Assembly (NCBI GenBank): GCA_035547915.1
Contig: DASZTS010000024.1
Span: 124,001-188,000, forward strand
Length of the DNA: 64,000 bases
Reading direction: 5' to 3'
Source of the DNA: DASSFG01 sp035547915
GTDB taxonomy: Bacteria > Planctomycetota > Planctomycetia > Pirellulales > JAICIG01
Position numbers and translations under genes: made by a program. A model generated the notes under the pieces. That model was not told the DNA's origin and did no database searches. It saw nothing but the letters and a program-made list of their open reading frames with translations. This document shows positions 36,901 through 47,019 of this stretch, piece by piece. Position 1 is the first letter of the stretch. Every line of letters begins with the position of its first letter.

Positions 36901-37653
36901 ATGCCCAAGAGCTTCATCGCCATTCCGGCCCGCCTGGCCTCGACGCGGCTGCCTCGTAAGTTGCTGTTGCGCGAGACGGGCAAGAGCGTCATCCAACACA
37001 CGTACGAAGCCGCACGTAAGGCCCGCAAACCGGCCGGCGTCTGCGTGGCGACGGACCATGCGGAGATCTTCGACGAAGTGCGGTCGTTCGGCGGCGAGGC
37101 GCGGATGACGAGTCCGGCCTGCGCCAGCGGCACCGATCGGGTGGCCGAGGTGGCGCGGACTCTGACGGACGTCGATATCGTCGTCAACGTCCAGGGCGAC
37201 GAGCCGGAGTTGGCCGGCGAGGCGATCGATGCCGCGGTCGATCTGCTCGAAAGCCATTCGCAATATGTCATGTCGACGTTGGCCACGCCTATCCGAGATC
37301 GCCAAAAACTGCTCGATCCGTCGTGCGTGAAAGTCGTGTTCGACGGGCAGGGCCGCGCCCTCTATTTCAGCCGCAGTCCGATCCCGCACGCGCGCGAGTG
37401 GCACGACGGGCTGCTCGACGCCGAGCCCGCGCTCTTCTTTCAGCACATCGGGCTCTATGCCTATCGCCGTGACTTCTTGTTGTCGCTCGCGCGTTTGCCC
37501 CCGTCGCGATTGGAGCAAACGGAGAAACTGGAACAGTTGCGCGTGCTGGAAGCGGGCTATTCGATCGCCGTGGCCGTCGTGCCACAAGCGACGCTGGGCA
37601 TCGATACGCCGCACGATTACGAGGCGTTTGTCAAACGCTGTCGATCGGGGTAA
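36901..37653 (+). CDS. kdsB: 3-deoxy-manno-octulosonate cytidylyltransferase (CMP-Kdo synthetase)
   Basis: 250 residues from ATG 36901. KSFIAIPARLASTRLPRKLL is the nucleotide-binding opening; the usual RLPGK is RLPRK here. Other family motifs follow: VATDHAEIFDEVRSFGGEAR, MTSPACASGTDRVAEVA, VVNVQGDEPELAGEAIDA (metal-binding Asp), YFSRSPIPHAREW and FFQHIGLYAYRRDFLL, ending in LEQTEKLEQLRVLEAGYSI. It couples Kdo to CMP in the cytoplasm for lipid A-Kdo assembly. A Kdo hydroxylase gene lies about 13 kb further on, so the organism probably makes a Kdo-containing lipopolysaccharide. pyrG follows after 59 bases and supplies the CTP the enzyme consumes. Confidence 0.95.
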   Translation: MPKSFIAIPARLASTRLPRKLLLRETGKSVIQHTYEAARKARKPAGVCVATDHAEIFDEVRSFGGEARMTSPACASGTDRVAEVARTLTDVDIVVNVQGDEPELAGEAIDAAVDLLESHSQYVMSTLATPIRDRQKLLDPSCVKVVFDGQGRALYFSRSPIPHAREWHDGLLDAEPALFFQHIGLYAYRRDFLLSLARLPPSRLEQTEKLEQLRVLEAGYSIAVAVVPQATLGIDTPHDYEAFVKRCRSG

Positions 37654-37712
37654 CATCGACTTCGTACAGCCGTAGCGGCGGGATGCCGCTCGTTCGCCAC
37701 ACGGAGTCGTTC

Positions 37713-39350
<1,638 letters not shown>

Positions 39351-39484
39351 CAGGGCGGAGATGAATTCGGGGAAGGGCCTCCTTCGACGATGTGGGGGAA
39401 ACAGCCAGAGAGCAACGAACGGCACGGATTCCGTTCTCCATGTAAACGGATTGGGTTCCGTTTTCGAACGCATTGGAGAAAGCC

Positions 39485-39934
39485 GTGAGCACGCAATCGC
39501 CGCACGACGACGCCAAGTCCAAGCTGATCGTTGACGAGGACTGGAAGAGCCAGGTCCAAGCGGAGAAAGAAGCCCTCGAGCGGCAGGTCCACCACGGACA
39601 TGCCGACCAGCCCAACGATTTGTCGGCCCAATCGGAGCAGTCGCCAGGTCCACACCAAAAGCAGCAGCGCCCGGCACAGCTTCCGCCCGCTACGTTGGCC
39701 GTGTTGCTGACAACGCTCGCCACCCAGGCACTGGTAGCGCTAGGACAGATCCCTCATCCGGCTTCGGGCAAACCCGAAACGCACCTGGACGAAGCCAAGC
39801 ACTTCATCGACACGTTGGAGATGCTCGAAGCCAAGACGGCCGGCAATCGGACGGCCGAAGAGACGCAGTTGCTCGAAAATCTGTTGCACGAACTGCGACT
39901 GGGTTACGTGCACATGCAAGCGCACCCGAACTGA
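39485..39934 (+). CDS. DUF1844 family protein
   Basis: 149 residues from GTG 39485, with TTGGAGAAAGCC placing GGAG about seven bases before. The C-terminal half carries the DUF1844 core: LPPATLAVLLTTLATQALVA (one hydrophobic helix), LGQIPHP, LDEAKHFIDTLEMLEAKTAG and QLLENLLHELRLGYVHM. The N-terminal part is charged and low in complexity (KLIVDEDWKSQVQAEKEALE). DUF1844 is common in planctomycetes, acidobacteria and deltaproteobacteria, with no known function. It follows pyrG after 134 bases. Confidence 0.88.
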   Translation: MSTQSPHDDAKSKLIVDEDWKSQVQAEKEALERQVHHGHADQPNDLSAQSEQSPGPHQKQQRPAQLPPATLAVLLTTLATQALVALGQIPHPASGKPETHLDEAKHFIDTLEMLEAKTAGNRTAEETQLLENLLHELRLGYVHMQAHPN

Positions 39935-40047
39935 CGACGGTGGTGCACTTAGGTTGGCCGCCAAGCAGCGCCCATAAGCGCTTCATCGATTCAGCGCACA
40001 CGCAGCGTTAACCGCCACCTCGATTTCGCGCGCTGGAAGAAAAAAAG

Positions 40048-40169
40048 ATGCCCGGTCGATGGGAAGGAAAATGGCCTCCATGCCAAGAATTCCATCCATG
40101 GATATTGGCTTTGCCCACTCGGGTGACATCGAATGGGGTCAAGACAAAACTTCCTATCGTACCGGGCAT
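40048..40169. repeat. composite inverted repeat, possible MITE or REP-like element
   Basis: The outer arms are ATGCCCGGTCGAT with AGGAA further in (40048-40069) and TTCCTATCGTACCGGGCAT (40151-40169), pairing over 9 bp plus 4 and 5 bp with one bulge. The interior holds a smaller hairpin: GCCAA (40082-40086) with TTGGC (40105-40109), centred on the perfect palindrome ATCCATGGAT (40094-40103). The segment AATGGGGTCAAGACAAAAC next to the right arm resembles sequence common around REP-type elements. It lies in a 261-base gap between two convergent genes. Confidence 0.5.
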
Positions 40170-40195
40170 GAACGTTTGCCCGCCCGTCGAGCGCA

Positions 40196-40681
40196 CTAAC
40201 CAGAGAGGCGATCGAACAGGCGGCGAAATTTGGGCATCCGTGCTTCGAGATACGACATCCAGGCCTGTGGGTTCCAGATTTCGACGCAAACGGCGGCCCC
40301 GATAATCATCACATTGCTGCCGGGTTCGGCGTGCAGAAACTCCCGGAATCCCTCCGGGACGATCAGCCGACCACGGGCAGCTAGCGGAACGTTGCGGTGA
40401 CGCGAGGAAAGCAGACGGCCGAGTAGCTGCACTTGCTCTAGCTTCCCCTCCAGTTTTCCGGCCCGCATCTTGGCCTGCACCAGATCGACCCCGGCCGAGA
40501 GTTTGCTTTGCCAGTTCGCAGCGTTCCATAAGCTCAGGCAACCGGGGCGCTCTTTGGCCAAGATGAGTTCTTGTTCTTCTCCACCCAGTGCCGCGACGAG
40601 TTCGGCAGGTATCGCCAGACGATAACGCTCATCGAAGGTGCGTTGAAACTCCCCCAGAATGAATTCGTTGGCTTCGGGCAT
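40196..40681 (-). CDS. MraZ-like transcription factor, isolated from any dcw cluster
   Basis: 161 residues. The MraZ/AbrB-like fold appears twice: FILGEFQRTFDERYRLAIPA (first half) and LAARGRLIVPEGFREFLHAE (second half), each with the GRL(x)IP signature. The N-terminal GEFxRTxDxxxRLxIP pattern is the usual MraZ opening. The C-terminus (EIWNPQAWMSYLEARMPKFR) is also typical. MraZ normally represses the division/cell-wall cluster by binding repeats upstream of itself. Here no rsmH, ftsL or mur gene follows, so the target must be elsewhere or the gene itself. ATG 40681 is preceded by CCTCCG only. Confidence 0.85.
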   Translation of the reverse strand: MPEANEFILGEFQRTFDERYRLAIPAELVAALGGEEQELILAKERPGCLSLWNAANWQSKLSAGVDLVQAKMRAGKLEGKLEQVQLLGRLLSSRHRNVPLAARGRLIVPEGFREFLHAEPGSNVMIIGAAVCVEIWNPQAWMSYLEARMPKFRRLFDRLSG

Positions 40682-41134
40682 CGGAGGACGAAGGCGATTC
40701 GGCCAGGCATCTCCGTTCCCGGTCTTTTTAATGAATGGGTCGTTATTCCCAATCTAGGCCTGCTACGCATCCCGAATGGGCTTAAACCCCACGAATTCGG
40801 AGTCTAGCAGTTTTGCCGGTCAATGCAAGCAGCGGCGCTCGAAAAAATTTCATGCGTTGACCGGCTTTTCTCGCAGAAAGAGAGTTGCGCCGGTGGATAG
40901 CGCGGCGCGGCACACGGTGATGACGTGCGACACTTCCCATGATCGAACTGGGATCGACGAGGCGCGCACCATCGATCCGTTTTGGCAGCGGCGGCGCAGC
41001 GCGAGCGCACTGCCGAGAGGCTCAAGAAGATTCGCAGCGCCGGGCAAAAAGCCGCGCGAAATGATAGGCGATCGTGGTAGTGATTCGCTCGAAAAGAAAT
41101 CACTACGACGATCCGCGCAGGCTTACTACGACGG
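40682..41134. other. 453-base region upstream of the MraZ-like gene
   Basis: Several open frames exist on both strands (for example 40776-41213 and 40804-41211), but codon make-up and lack of ribosome sites argue against genes. It holds an inverted repeat, GCCGGTCAA (40815-40823) and TTGACCGGC (40857-40865), with an AT-rich loop (GAAAAAATTTC) followed by TTTT on the plus strand. The mraZ promoter should be in this region. No other feature seen. Confidence 0.5.
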
Positions 41135-42034
41135 TCACACGTCGCAGAGCGCCACTGCCTGGCGCAGGCCATCGAGCGGATCGCGCGTGGGAATGAACTC
41201 CTGGCCCACATAGCCGGTATAGCCGACGTCGAGCAGGGCCTTCATGATGGGCGGATAGTTGATCTCCTGCTGATCGTCGAGCTCGCGCCGGCCCGGATTG
41301 CCGGCTGTGTGAACGTGGGCAATATAGTCGGCATATTGCTTGAGCCGCACGATCACGTCACCGTCCATGATCTGCACGTGGTAGATATCGAACAGCAGCT
41401 TCATGCGCGGTGAGCCGACCTCGCGGATGATCTCCATGCAATAATCGGTGTGATCGCCCTGGTACCCTGGATGCCCCTTCATTTCGACATTCACGCGGCT
41501 GTTGAGCATTTCCAGGCAAAGATTGACCTTCTTTTTCTCGGCATAGCCGACGATTTTCTTAAAACCCTTCACGCAGTTGGCCAGCCCAACGTCGTCGGGA
41601 ATGTTCTCGCGAAAGCCGGTGAACGTGATGACATTCGGAAAACCGTATTCGGCGCAAGCGTCGATCGAGGTGCGGATCTTCTCCAGGCACATTTCGTGAT
41701 GTTCGGGATTGTTCATCCCCTTCTCGAAGCCGTGGCTGGTCGCGATGGCGCACACCAGGCCGTGCTTCTTGATCGTCGGCCAGTCCTTCGGGTCGGCCAG
41801 TTCGATGCTCACGCAGCCGAGTTGCTTGGCCATGCGGCACATCTCGTCGATGTCCCAATACTTGCTGTAGCACCACTGGACGAGTGATTGCTTGATGTCG
41901 CCCTTGCTGGCGACCGGGCCGTCGGCCGCGTTGGCGTCCCGCGAGTGGAGGGCAACGGCACCCGCCGCGGCGGCAGTGGCAAGGAGCTGGCGGCGGGAAA
42001 CTTCACGGCGGGCGGGGCGATCGTTGGGGCGCAT
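41135..42034 (-). CDS. sugar phosphate isomerase/epimerase-like protein with Tat signal
   Basis: 299 residues. A twin-arginine signal, EVSRRQLLATAAAAGAVALH, precedes a TIM-barrel of the AP endonuclease 2/xylose-isomerase-like superfamily: LVQWCYSKYWDIDEMCRMAK, LGCVSIELADPKDWPTIKKH, NVITFTGFRENIPDDVG, NLCLEMLNSRVNVEMKGHPG, KLLFDIYHVQIMDGDVI and IAHVHTAGNPGRRELDDQQE. The Glu, Asp, His and Glu ligands of the metal site are visible (LEML, FDIYH, HVHTAG, GQEF). It most resembles hydroxypyruvate isomerase-type proteins, common as exported enzymes in planctomycetes. Periplasmic; substrate unknown. Confidence 0.9.
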   Translation of the reverse strand: MRPNDRPARREVSRRQLLATAAAAGAVALHSRDANAADGPVASKGDIKQSLVQWCYSKYWDIDEMCRMAKQLGCVSIELADPKDWPTIKKHGLVCAIATSHGFEKGMNNPEHHEMCLEKIRTSIDACAEYGFPNVITFTGFRENIPDDVGLANCVKGFKKIVGYAEKKKVNLCLEMLNSRVNVEMKGHPGYQGDHTDYCMEIIREVGSPRMKLLFDIYHVQIMDGDVIVRLKQYADYIAHVHTAGNPGRRELDDQQEINYPPIMKALLDVGYTGYVGQEFIPTRDPLDGLRQAVALCDV

Positions 42035-42228
42035 GACAAGGATCTCGGCTGTCTTGGAATGAGAATGCTTTTTATGATAAGCCGGTGGCGCGACGGATGG
42101 TAGAGTCGGCCGCGATCGATGGCGGATCGGTTTTTCGGCACTCGGTAGTGTGGCGCGAGAGTTCGGCTAGGCACCGGCCCAGAATTCGCTCTGCACGCGC
42201 CCGCACCAGGAAAGGGACTTCATAAGAA

Positions 42229-43485
42229 ATGCGTCGGTTCAATTCGCCTCTCCGCCAAACAACTCGTCGCGCATCGAAATCCGGCCCAGGGACAGTTCGC
42301 GCCGGCGCCATCTCTGTAACGAGCGGAGGCCGATCGGCGCGATCTGCCGCCCTCGTGCTGTGGGCGCTGGCTGCCACGGCCGGGTGTCAGAGGACGCAGG
42401 CGCAACCGGTCGAGGCCAAACCGCCGGAAGTCTTGTTCGTTGTGCCGGAGACGAAGACGGTGACCGATTATGAATCGTTCACCGGCCGCACCGACGCCTA
42501 CAAGACGGTCGAGGTGCGGGCCCGCGTCTCGGGCTACCTCGACAAGATCAATTTCAAAGACGGCGACGACGTCAAGGAAGGCGAGGTGCTGTTCGTCATC
42601 GACAAGCGGCCCTACGAGGTCGAAGAGAAACGGGCCGAGGCGGCCTTGCTCAAGGCCAAGGCCCATCTGAAGCGCATGGAAGCCGACTTCAAGCGGGCCA
42701 GCGAGTTGATCAAGAACCGCACGATCACGTCCGAACAGTTCGACCAGGTGACCGGTGACCGGTCGGAAGCCGATGCCGACGTCAAGGCGGCCGAGGCCGC
42801 TCTCGATTCGGCCCAGCTCAACCTGAGCTATACCGATGTGATCGCGCCGTTGAGCGGCCGCGCCAGCCGGCGCCAGATCGACGCCGGCAACCTCGTGGCC
42901 CAAGATCAGACGACGCTCACGACGATCGTGGCCATGGACCCGATGTACGCGTATTTCGACGTCGACGAACACACGGTACTCCGTCTCCGCACGCTGATTC
43001 GGGCCGGCAAGATTCAATCGGCACGCGAGGCGGCGGTACCCGTCTATCTCAAGCTGGCCGACGAGATCGATCAGTCGGAGCCGATCGAGGGGACAGTCAA
43101 CTTCGCCGAGAATCGGCTCGATCCGCTGACGGGTACGCTCCGTGTGCGAGGCGTCTTCGACAACCCGAAGAAGTTCCTTTCGCCCGGCATGTTCGTGCGG
43201 GTGCGAGTGCGCATCGGTGCTCCGCACGAGGCGGTCCTGATACCTGAACGGGCCCTGGGATCGGACCAAGAAAGGAAATTCGTCTATGTGATCGACGATA
43301 AAGACGAGATCGTCTACAGGCGCGTGACCACCGGCAGGCCCGAGGGAGAAATGCGCGTCGTCGAAGAAGGGCTCGCCACGGGTGAGCGCGTCGTGATCAG
43401 CGGGCTGCAACGTGTCCGCCCCGGCATCAGAGTGGCGCCCAAGCCCTTGCCGGACCCGAGCGGCACCGAGCACAAAAAGCCCTGA
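42229..43485 (+). CDS. RND efflux periplasmic adaptor (membrane fusion protein)
   Basis: 418 residues. After a long basic start there is a membrane segment ending in the lipobox-like ALAATAGC, suggesting a lipoprotein anchored near residue 53. The adaptor order is clear: first half-lipoyl (VRARVSGYLDKINFKDGDDV), alpha-hairpin (KRAEAALLKAKAHLKRMEAD to DSAQLNLSYTDV), second half-lipoyl (VIAPLSGRASRRQIDAGNLV), beta-barrel (DPMYAYFDVDEHTVLRLRT) and membrane-proximal domain (FLSPGMFVRVRVRIGAPHEA). It belongs to the AcrA/MexA group. The two RND permease genes follow, so this is the adaptor for both. No outer membrane channel gene is present here. Confidence 0.94.
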   Translation: MRRFNSPLRQTTRRASKSGPGTVRAGAISVTSGGRSARSAALVLWALAATAGCQRTQAQPVEAKPPEVLFVVPETKTVTDYESFTGRTDAYKTVEVRARVSGYLDKINFKDGDDVKEGEVLFVIDKRPYEVEEKRAEAALLKAKAHLKRMEADFKRASELIKNRTITSEQFDQVTGDRSEADADVKAAEAALDSAQLNLSYTDVIAPLSGRASRRQIDAGNLVAQDQTTLTTIVAMDPMYAYFDVDEHTVLRLRTLIRAGKIQSAREAAVPVYLKLADEIDQSEPIEGTVNFAENRLDPLTGTLRVRGVFDNPKKFLSPGMFVRVRVRIGAPHEAVLIPERALGSDQERKFVYVIDDKDEIVYRRVTTGRPEGEMRVVEEGLATGERVVISGLQRVRPGIRVAPKPLPDPSGTEHKKP

Positions 43486-43554
43486 GCGCTGCGGTGGGCG
43501 GCTCGCCGAGCACCGCCCGATTCTGTTCTTCCGGCTCGCCGCTTTGTCCGCCCT

Positions 43555-46500
43555 ATGTCGCATTTCTTCATCGACCGACCGATCTTCGCCGCGGTGCTGT
43601 CGATCGTGATCACGCTCACCGGCGGAGTGGCCCTGTCGACGCTGCCGTTGGCCCAATACCCCAACATCAGCCCGCCCACGGTGCAGGTCGACGCCAAGTA
43701 TCCGGGGGCGAGTGCCGTGGTCGTCGCCGAGACGGTCGCGGCGCCGATCGAGCAGCAGGTGAACGGCGTCGAAAACATGCTCTATATGTCGTCGCAGTGC
43801 ACCAACGACGGCTCGTATAACCTGACGGTGACGTTCGACCAGGGTGTCGACCTGAATATGGCCCAGGTGCTGGTGCAGAACCGCGTGAACCTGGCCATGC
43901 CGCTCCTGCCGGACGTGATCAAGCAGGCCGGTGTGACGACACGCAAACGTTCCCCCGATATCCTCCTGTCGGTCAACATCAATTCGCCCACGGGCCGTTA
44001 CGACCAACTCTACCTGAGTAACTACGCCACCATCCGCGTCCGCGACGAGTTGCTGCGGCTGCCCGGTGTAAGCGACGTGACGATGCTGGGCCAGCGTGAT
44101 TACAGCATGCGCGTCTGGCTCGATCCCGAGCAACTCGCCTCGCGCAACATGACGGCCGGCGACGTGGTAGCCGCGCTGCGAGAACAAAACGTGCCGGTCG
44201 CCACCGGCGCACTGGCCCAGCAACCGGCCCTGCTGGGCGCCGAGTTTCAAACCACCCTGACCGTGTTGGGGCGGCTGAAAGAACCCGAGCAGTTCGGCCA
44301 GATCGTGCTCCGCACCACGCCCATGGGCGCCATCACCAAGCTCCGCGACGTGGCGCGGATCGAAGTGGGCGCCAAGGACATGGGCGTGGGCGCCAAGCTC
44401 GACGGCAAGGAGTCGGTGGGGCTGGCCATCTTTCAACTTCCCGACGCTAACGCCCTCGCTACGGCCGAACTGGTGCGGGCCAAGATGGACCAACTCCAAC
44501 TCGATTTCCCCGAAGGCGTGACCTACGACATCCAATACGACACCACGCCTTATACGCGCGAATCGATCTTCGAGGTGTTCAAGACGCTGCGCGACGCCGT
44601 GGTACTCGTCGCCATCGTCATGCTCGTCTTTCTGCAAAACTGGCGATCGGCCGTCATCCCGCTCATCGCCGTACCGGTGGCCATCATCGGCACGTTCGCC
44701 GTCATGGCGGCGCTCGGCTTCAGCCTCAATAACCTCACGCTCTTCGGCCTGGTGCTGGCCATCGGCATCGTCGTCGACGACGCGATCGTCGTAGTAGAAG
44801 CCGTCGAACACCACATCGAGCACGGTCTCTCGCCGCGCGAAGCCACGCGCCTGGCGATGGACCAGGTGTCGGGGCCGGTGGTCGCCGTGGGATTGGTGCT
44901 CAGCGCCGTCTTCGTGCCGTGCGCGTTCATCAGCGGCATCACGGGTCAGTTCTTTCGACAGTTCGCCCTGACGATCGCCGTCTCGACGATCATCTCGGCC
45001 TTCAATTCGCTCACTTTAAGTCCGGCGTTGGCAGCGCTGCTCCTCAGGCCGCGCACGGCCGGTGCCCGCGACGTGTTGCCCAAGCCGGCTTACGCGGTCG
45101 CCGGCGCCGCCGCAGGTTTTCTTTGGTTGGCGCCTTGGTTGATATCGCTCGCCGGCCGTCTGCCGAGCGCCAAGGTGTCCGGCGTCCTTTCGCCCATCGC
45201 ACTCACATCGCTGGCGATCCTGGTGGGCGCCGTCGCTGGCTGGTTCCTCGCTCGGCCGATCAATTGGGCGCTCACCAGGTTCTTTGCCCTGTTCGAAGCG
45301 GGGTTCCGCGCGTTCGCCGGTGTTTATGTCTGGCTGGTCGAAAGACTGCTACGCGTCAGCCTGTTGGTCTTGGCCGTGTATTGCGGACTACTCGGTCTCA
45401 CCGCCTTCGAATTCCTGCGTACGCCCAAGGGCTTTATACCGTCGCAGGACATGGGCTATTTTCTGGTGAACGTGCAACTGCCCGATGCGGCCAGTTTCGA
45501 ACGCACCGAAGCGGTGATGCAGCGCGTGCAGCAGATGGCCATGGCCGAGCCGGGCGTGCAGCACACGCTCAGCGTCAACGGGCAATCGTTCCTGCTCAGC
45601 GCCTTCGGCTCCAACTTCGGCTCGATGTTCGTGCTGCTCGACGAGTTCGCCGACCGCCGGCGGCCCGATTTGTACAGCGACGTGATTGCCGCACGGTTGC
45701 GGAAGGCCTACGCGGCCGAGATCTACGACGCTCAGATCACCGTCTTCGGACCGCCACCGGTGCGCGGCGTGGGCCGGGCGGGCGGCTTTCGCCTGATGAT
45801 CGAAGATCGCGGCGACGCCGGTCCGGGCATGCTGCAAGGGCAGACCGACAACCTGGTCGAGAAGGGAAATCAGCAGCCGGGGCTGGTCGGCCTGTTCTCG
45901 GTCTACCGCGCCAACTCCCCGCAGATCTATGTCGACATCGATCGCCGCAAGGCGCTGAGCATGGGCGTTTCGCTCAAAGATGTCTTCGACGCGCTCCAGG
46001 TCTACCTCGGCTCGTTGTACGTCAACGACATCAACCTCTTCGGCCGCACGTGGCAAGTCATCGTGCAGAGCGATGCCGATTTCCGCGACCGCGTCGAAGA
46101 CGTCAAGCTGCTCAAGGTGCGCAACAACCGGGGTGACATGGTCCCGCTGGGTACGCTGGCCGACCTGCGGCAGATCGGCGGGCCGCTGATCGTCACCCGC
46201 TACAACATGTATCCGGCGTCATCGATCAACGGCAACGCCGCGCCCGGCTTCAGTTCGCGCCAAGCGATCGACCTGATGAGATTACTCTCGCAGCGCGAGC
46301 TGGTGGACGGCATGACCACCGAATGGACCGAGATGGCCTATCTGGAGCTGATGGCCGGCAGCACGGCCATGCAGGTCTTCGGTTTCGCGGTGATCATGGT
46401 CTTTCTCGTGCTGGCAGCCCAGTACGAGAGTTGGTCGCTGCCGCTGGCGGTCATTCTGGTCGTGCCGATGTGTCTGCTGAGCGCCGTCCTGGGGGTCAAC

Positions 46501-46977
46501 TTCTGGCGGCAGGACATCAACATCTTCACGCAGGTGGGATTTGTCGTGCTGGTGGGGCTGGCCAGCAAGAACGCCATTCTGATCGTCGAGTTTGCGCGGG
46601 CCAGGCGGCTGGAGGGGATATCGCGCAGCGAAGCGACGCTGTCGGCGTGCCGGCTGCGGCTGCGACCGATCATCATGACGTCGTTCGCGTTCATCCTAGG
46701 CGTCTTCCCGCTCTTGATCGCCGTCGGGGCCGGCGCGGAAATGAGGCGCGCGTTGGGCAGCGCGGTGTTCGGCGGCATGTTGGGCGTGACGTTCTTCGGC
46801 ATCGTACTCACGCCAGTCTTCTTTTACCTCGTCGACCGGGCCAGCGAGTCGCCGGCGTTTCAATCGCGATTGCTGCGTCGCTTCAACGCGGTGGTGTTGC
46901 CCGCGCTGGGGCTCGAAGCCGTGCGCCAAGCTCTCCGCGACCGGTTGAGAACCAATGGAGACAAGCGGCCGGATTAG
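43555..46977 (+). CDS. RND efflux permease, first of two
   Basis: 1140 residues. HAE1/AcrB family: FFIDRPIFAAVLSIVITLTG, ALAQYPNISPPTVQV-like opening (LAQYPNISPPTVQVDAKYPG), LYMSSQCTNDGSY and TM4 GIVVDDAIVVVEAVEHH with the proton-relay Asp pair. The relay Lys is in VGLASKNAILIVEFAR. The porter repeats and docking loops are complete. The mature protein is about 90 residues longer than AcrB (1049). The excess is a block at about 503-575, between TM6 and TM7, with two extra hydrophobic stretches (YAVAGAAAGFLWLAPWLISL and IALTSLAILVGAVAGWFLAR). The adaptor gene is upstream and a paralogue (1125 residues) follows after 42 bases. Substrate unknown. Confidence 0.96.
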   Translation: MSHFFIDRPIFAAVLSIVITLTGGVALSTLPLAQYPNISPPTVQVDAKYPGASAVVVAETVAAPIEQQVNGVENMLYMSSQCTNDGSYNLTVTFDQGVDLNMAQVLVQNRVNLAMPLLPDVIKQAGVTTRKRSPDILLSVNINSPTGRYDQLYLSNYATIRVRDELLRLPGVSDVTMLGQRDYSMRVWLDPEQLASRNMTAGDVVAALREQNVPVATGALAQQPALLGAEFQTTLTVLGRLKEPEQFGQIVLRTTPMGAITKLRDVARIEVGAKDMGVGAKLDGKESVGLAIFQLPDANALATAELVRAKMDQLQLDFPEGVTYDIQYDTTPYTRESIFEVFKTLRDAVVLVAIVMLVFLQNWRSAVIPLIAVPVAIIGTFAVMAALGFSLNNLTLFGLVLAIGIVVDDAIVVVEAVEHHIEHGLSPREATRLAMDQVSGPVVAVGLVLSAVFVPCAFISGITGQFFRQFALTIAVSTIISAFNSLTLSPALAALLLRPRTAGARDVLPKPAYAVAGAAAGFLWLAPWLISLAGRLPSAKVSGVLSPIALTSLAILVGAVAGWFLARPINWALTRFFALFEAGFRAFAGVYVWLVERLLRVSLLVLAVYCGLLGLTAFEFLRTPKGFIPSQDMGYFLVNVQLPDAASFERTEAVMQRVQQMAMAEPGVQHTLSVNGQSFLLSAFGSNFGSMFVLLDEFADRRRPDLYSDVIAARLRKAYAAEIYDAQITVFGPPPVRGVGRAGGFRLMIEDRGDAGPGMLQGQTDNLVEKGNQQPGLVGLFSVYRANSPQIYVDIDRRKALSMGVSLKDVFDALQVYLGSLYVNDINLFGRTWQVIVQSDADFRDRVEDVKLLKVRNNRGDMVPLGTLADLRQIGGPLIVTRYNMYPASSINGNAAPGFSSRQAIDLMRLLSQRELVDGMTTEWTEMAYLELMAGSTAMQVFGFAVIMVFLVLAAQYESWSLPLAVILVVPMCLLSAVLGVNFWRQDINIFTQVGFVVLVGLASKNAILIVEFARARRLEGISRSEATLSACRLRLRPIIMTSFAFILGVFPLLIAVGAGAEMRRALGSAVFGGMLGVTFFGIVLTPVFFYLVDRASESPAFQSRLLRRFNAVVLPALGLEAVRQALRDRLRTNGDKRPD

Positions 46978-47019
46978 GAAGGCACTGGACGAGAACCGCC
47001 TACGGCTCGAAAGAGAAAC

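Noticed and set aside
40804..41211. Open frames of 135-145 codons on both strands before the MraZ gene
   Set aside because: No ribosome site, atypical composition and mutual overlap; treated as intergenic.
42220..44823. 867-codon open frame on the minus strand across the RND adaptor and permease
   Set aside because: Fully antisense to two clear efflux genes; the translation is His/Arg/Asp-rich with no domain, as expected from the opposite strand of GC-rich genes.
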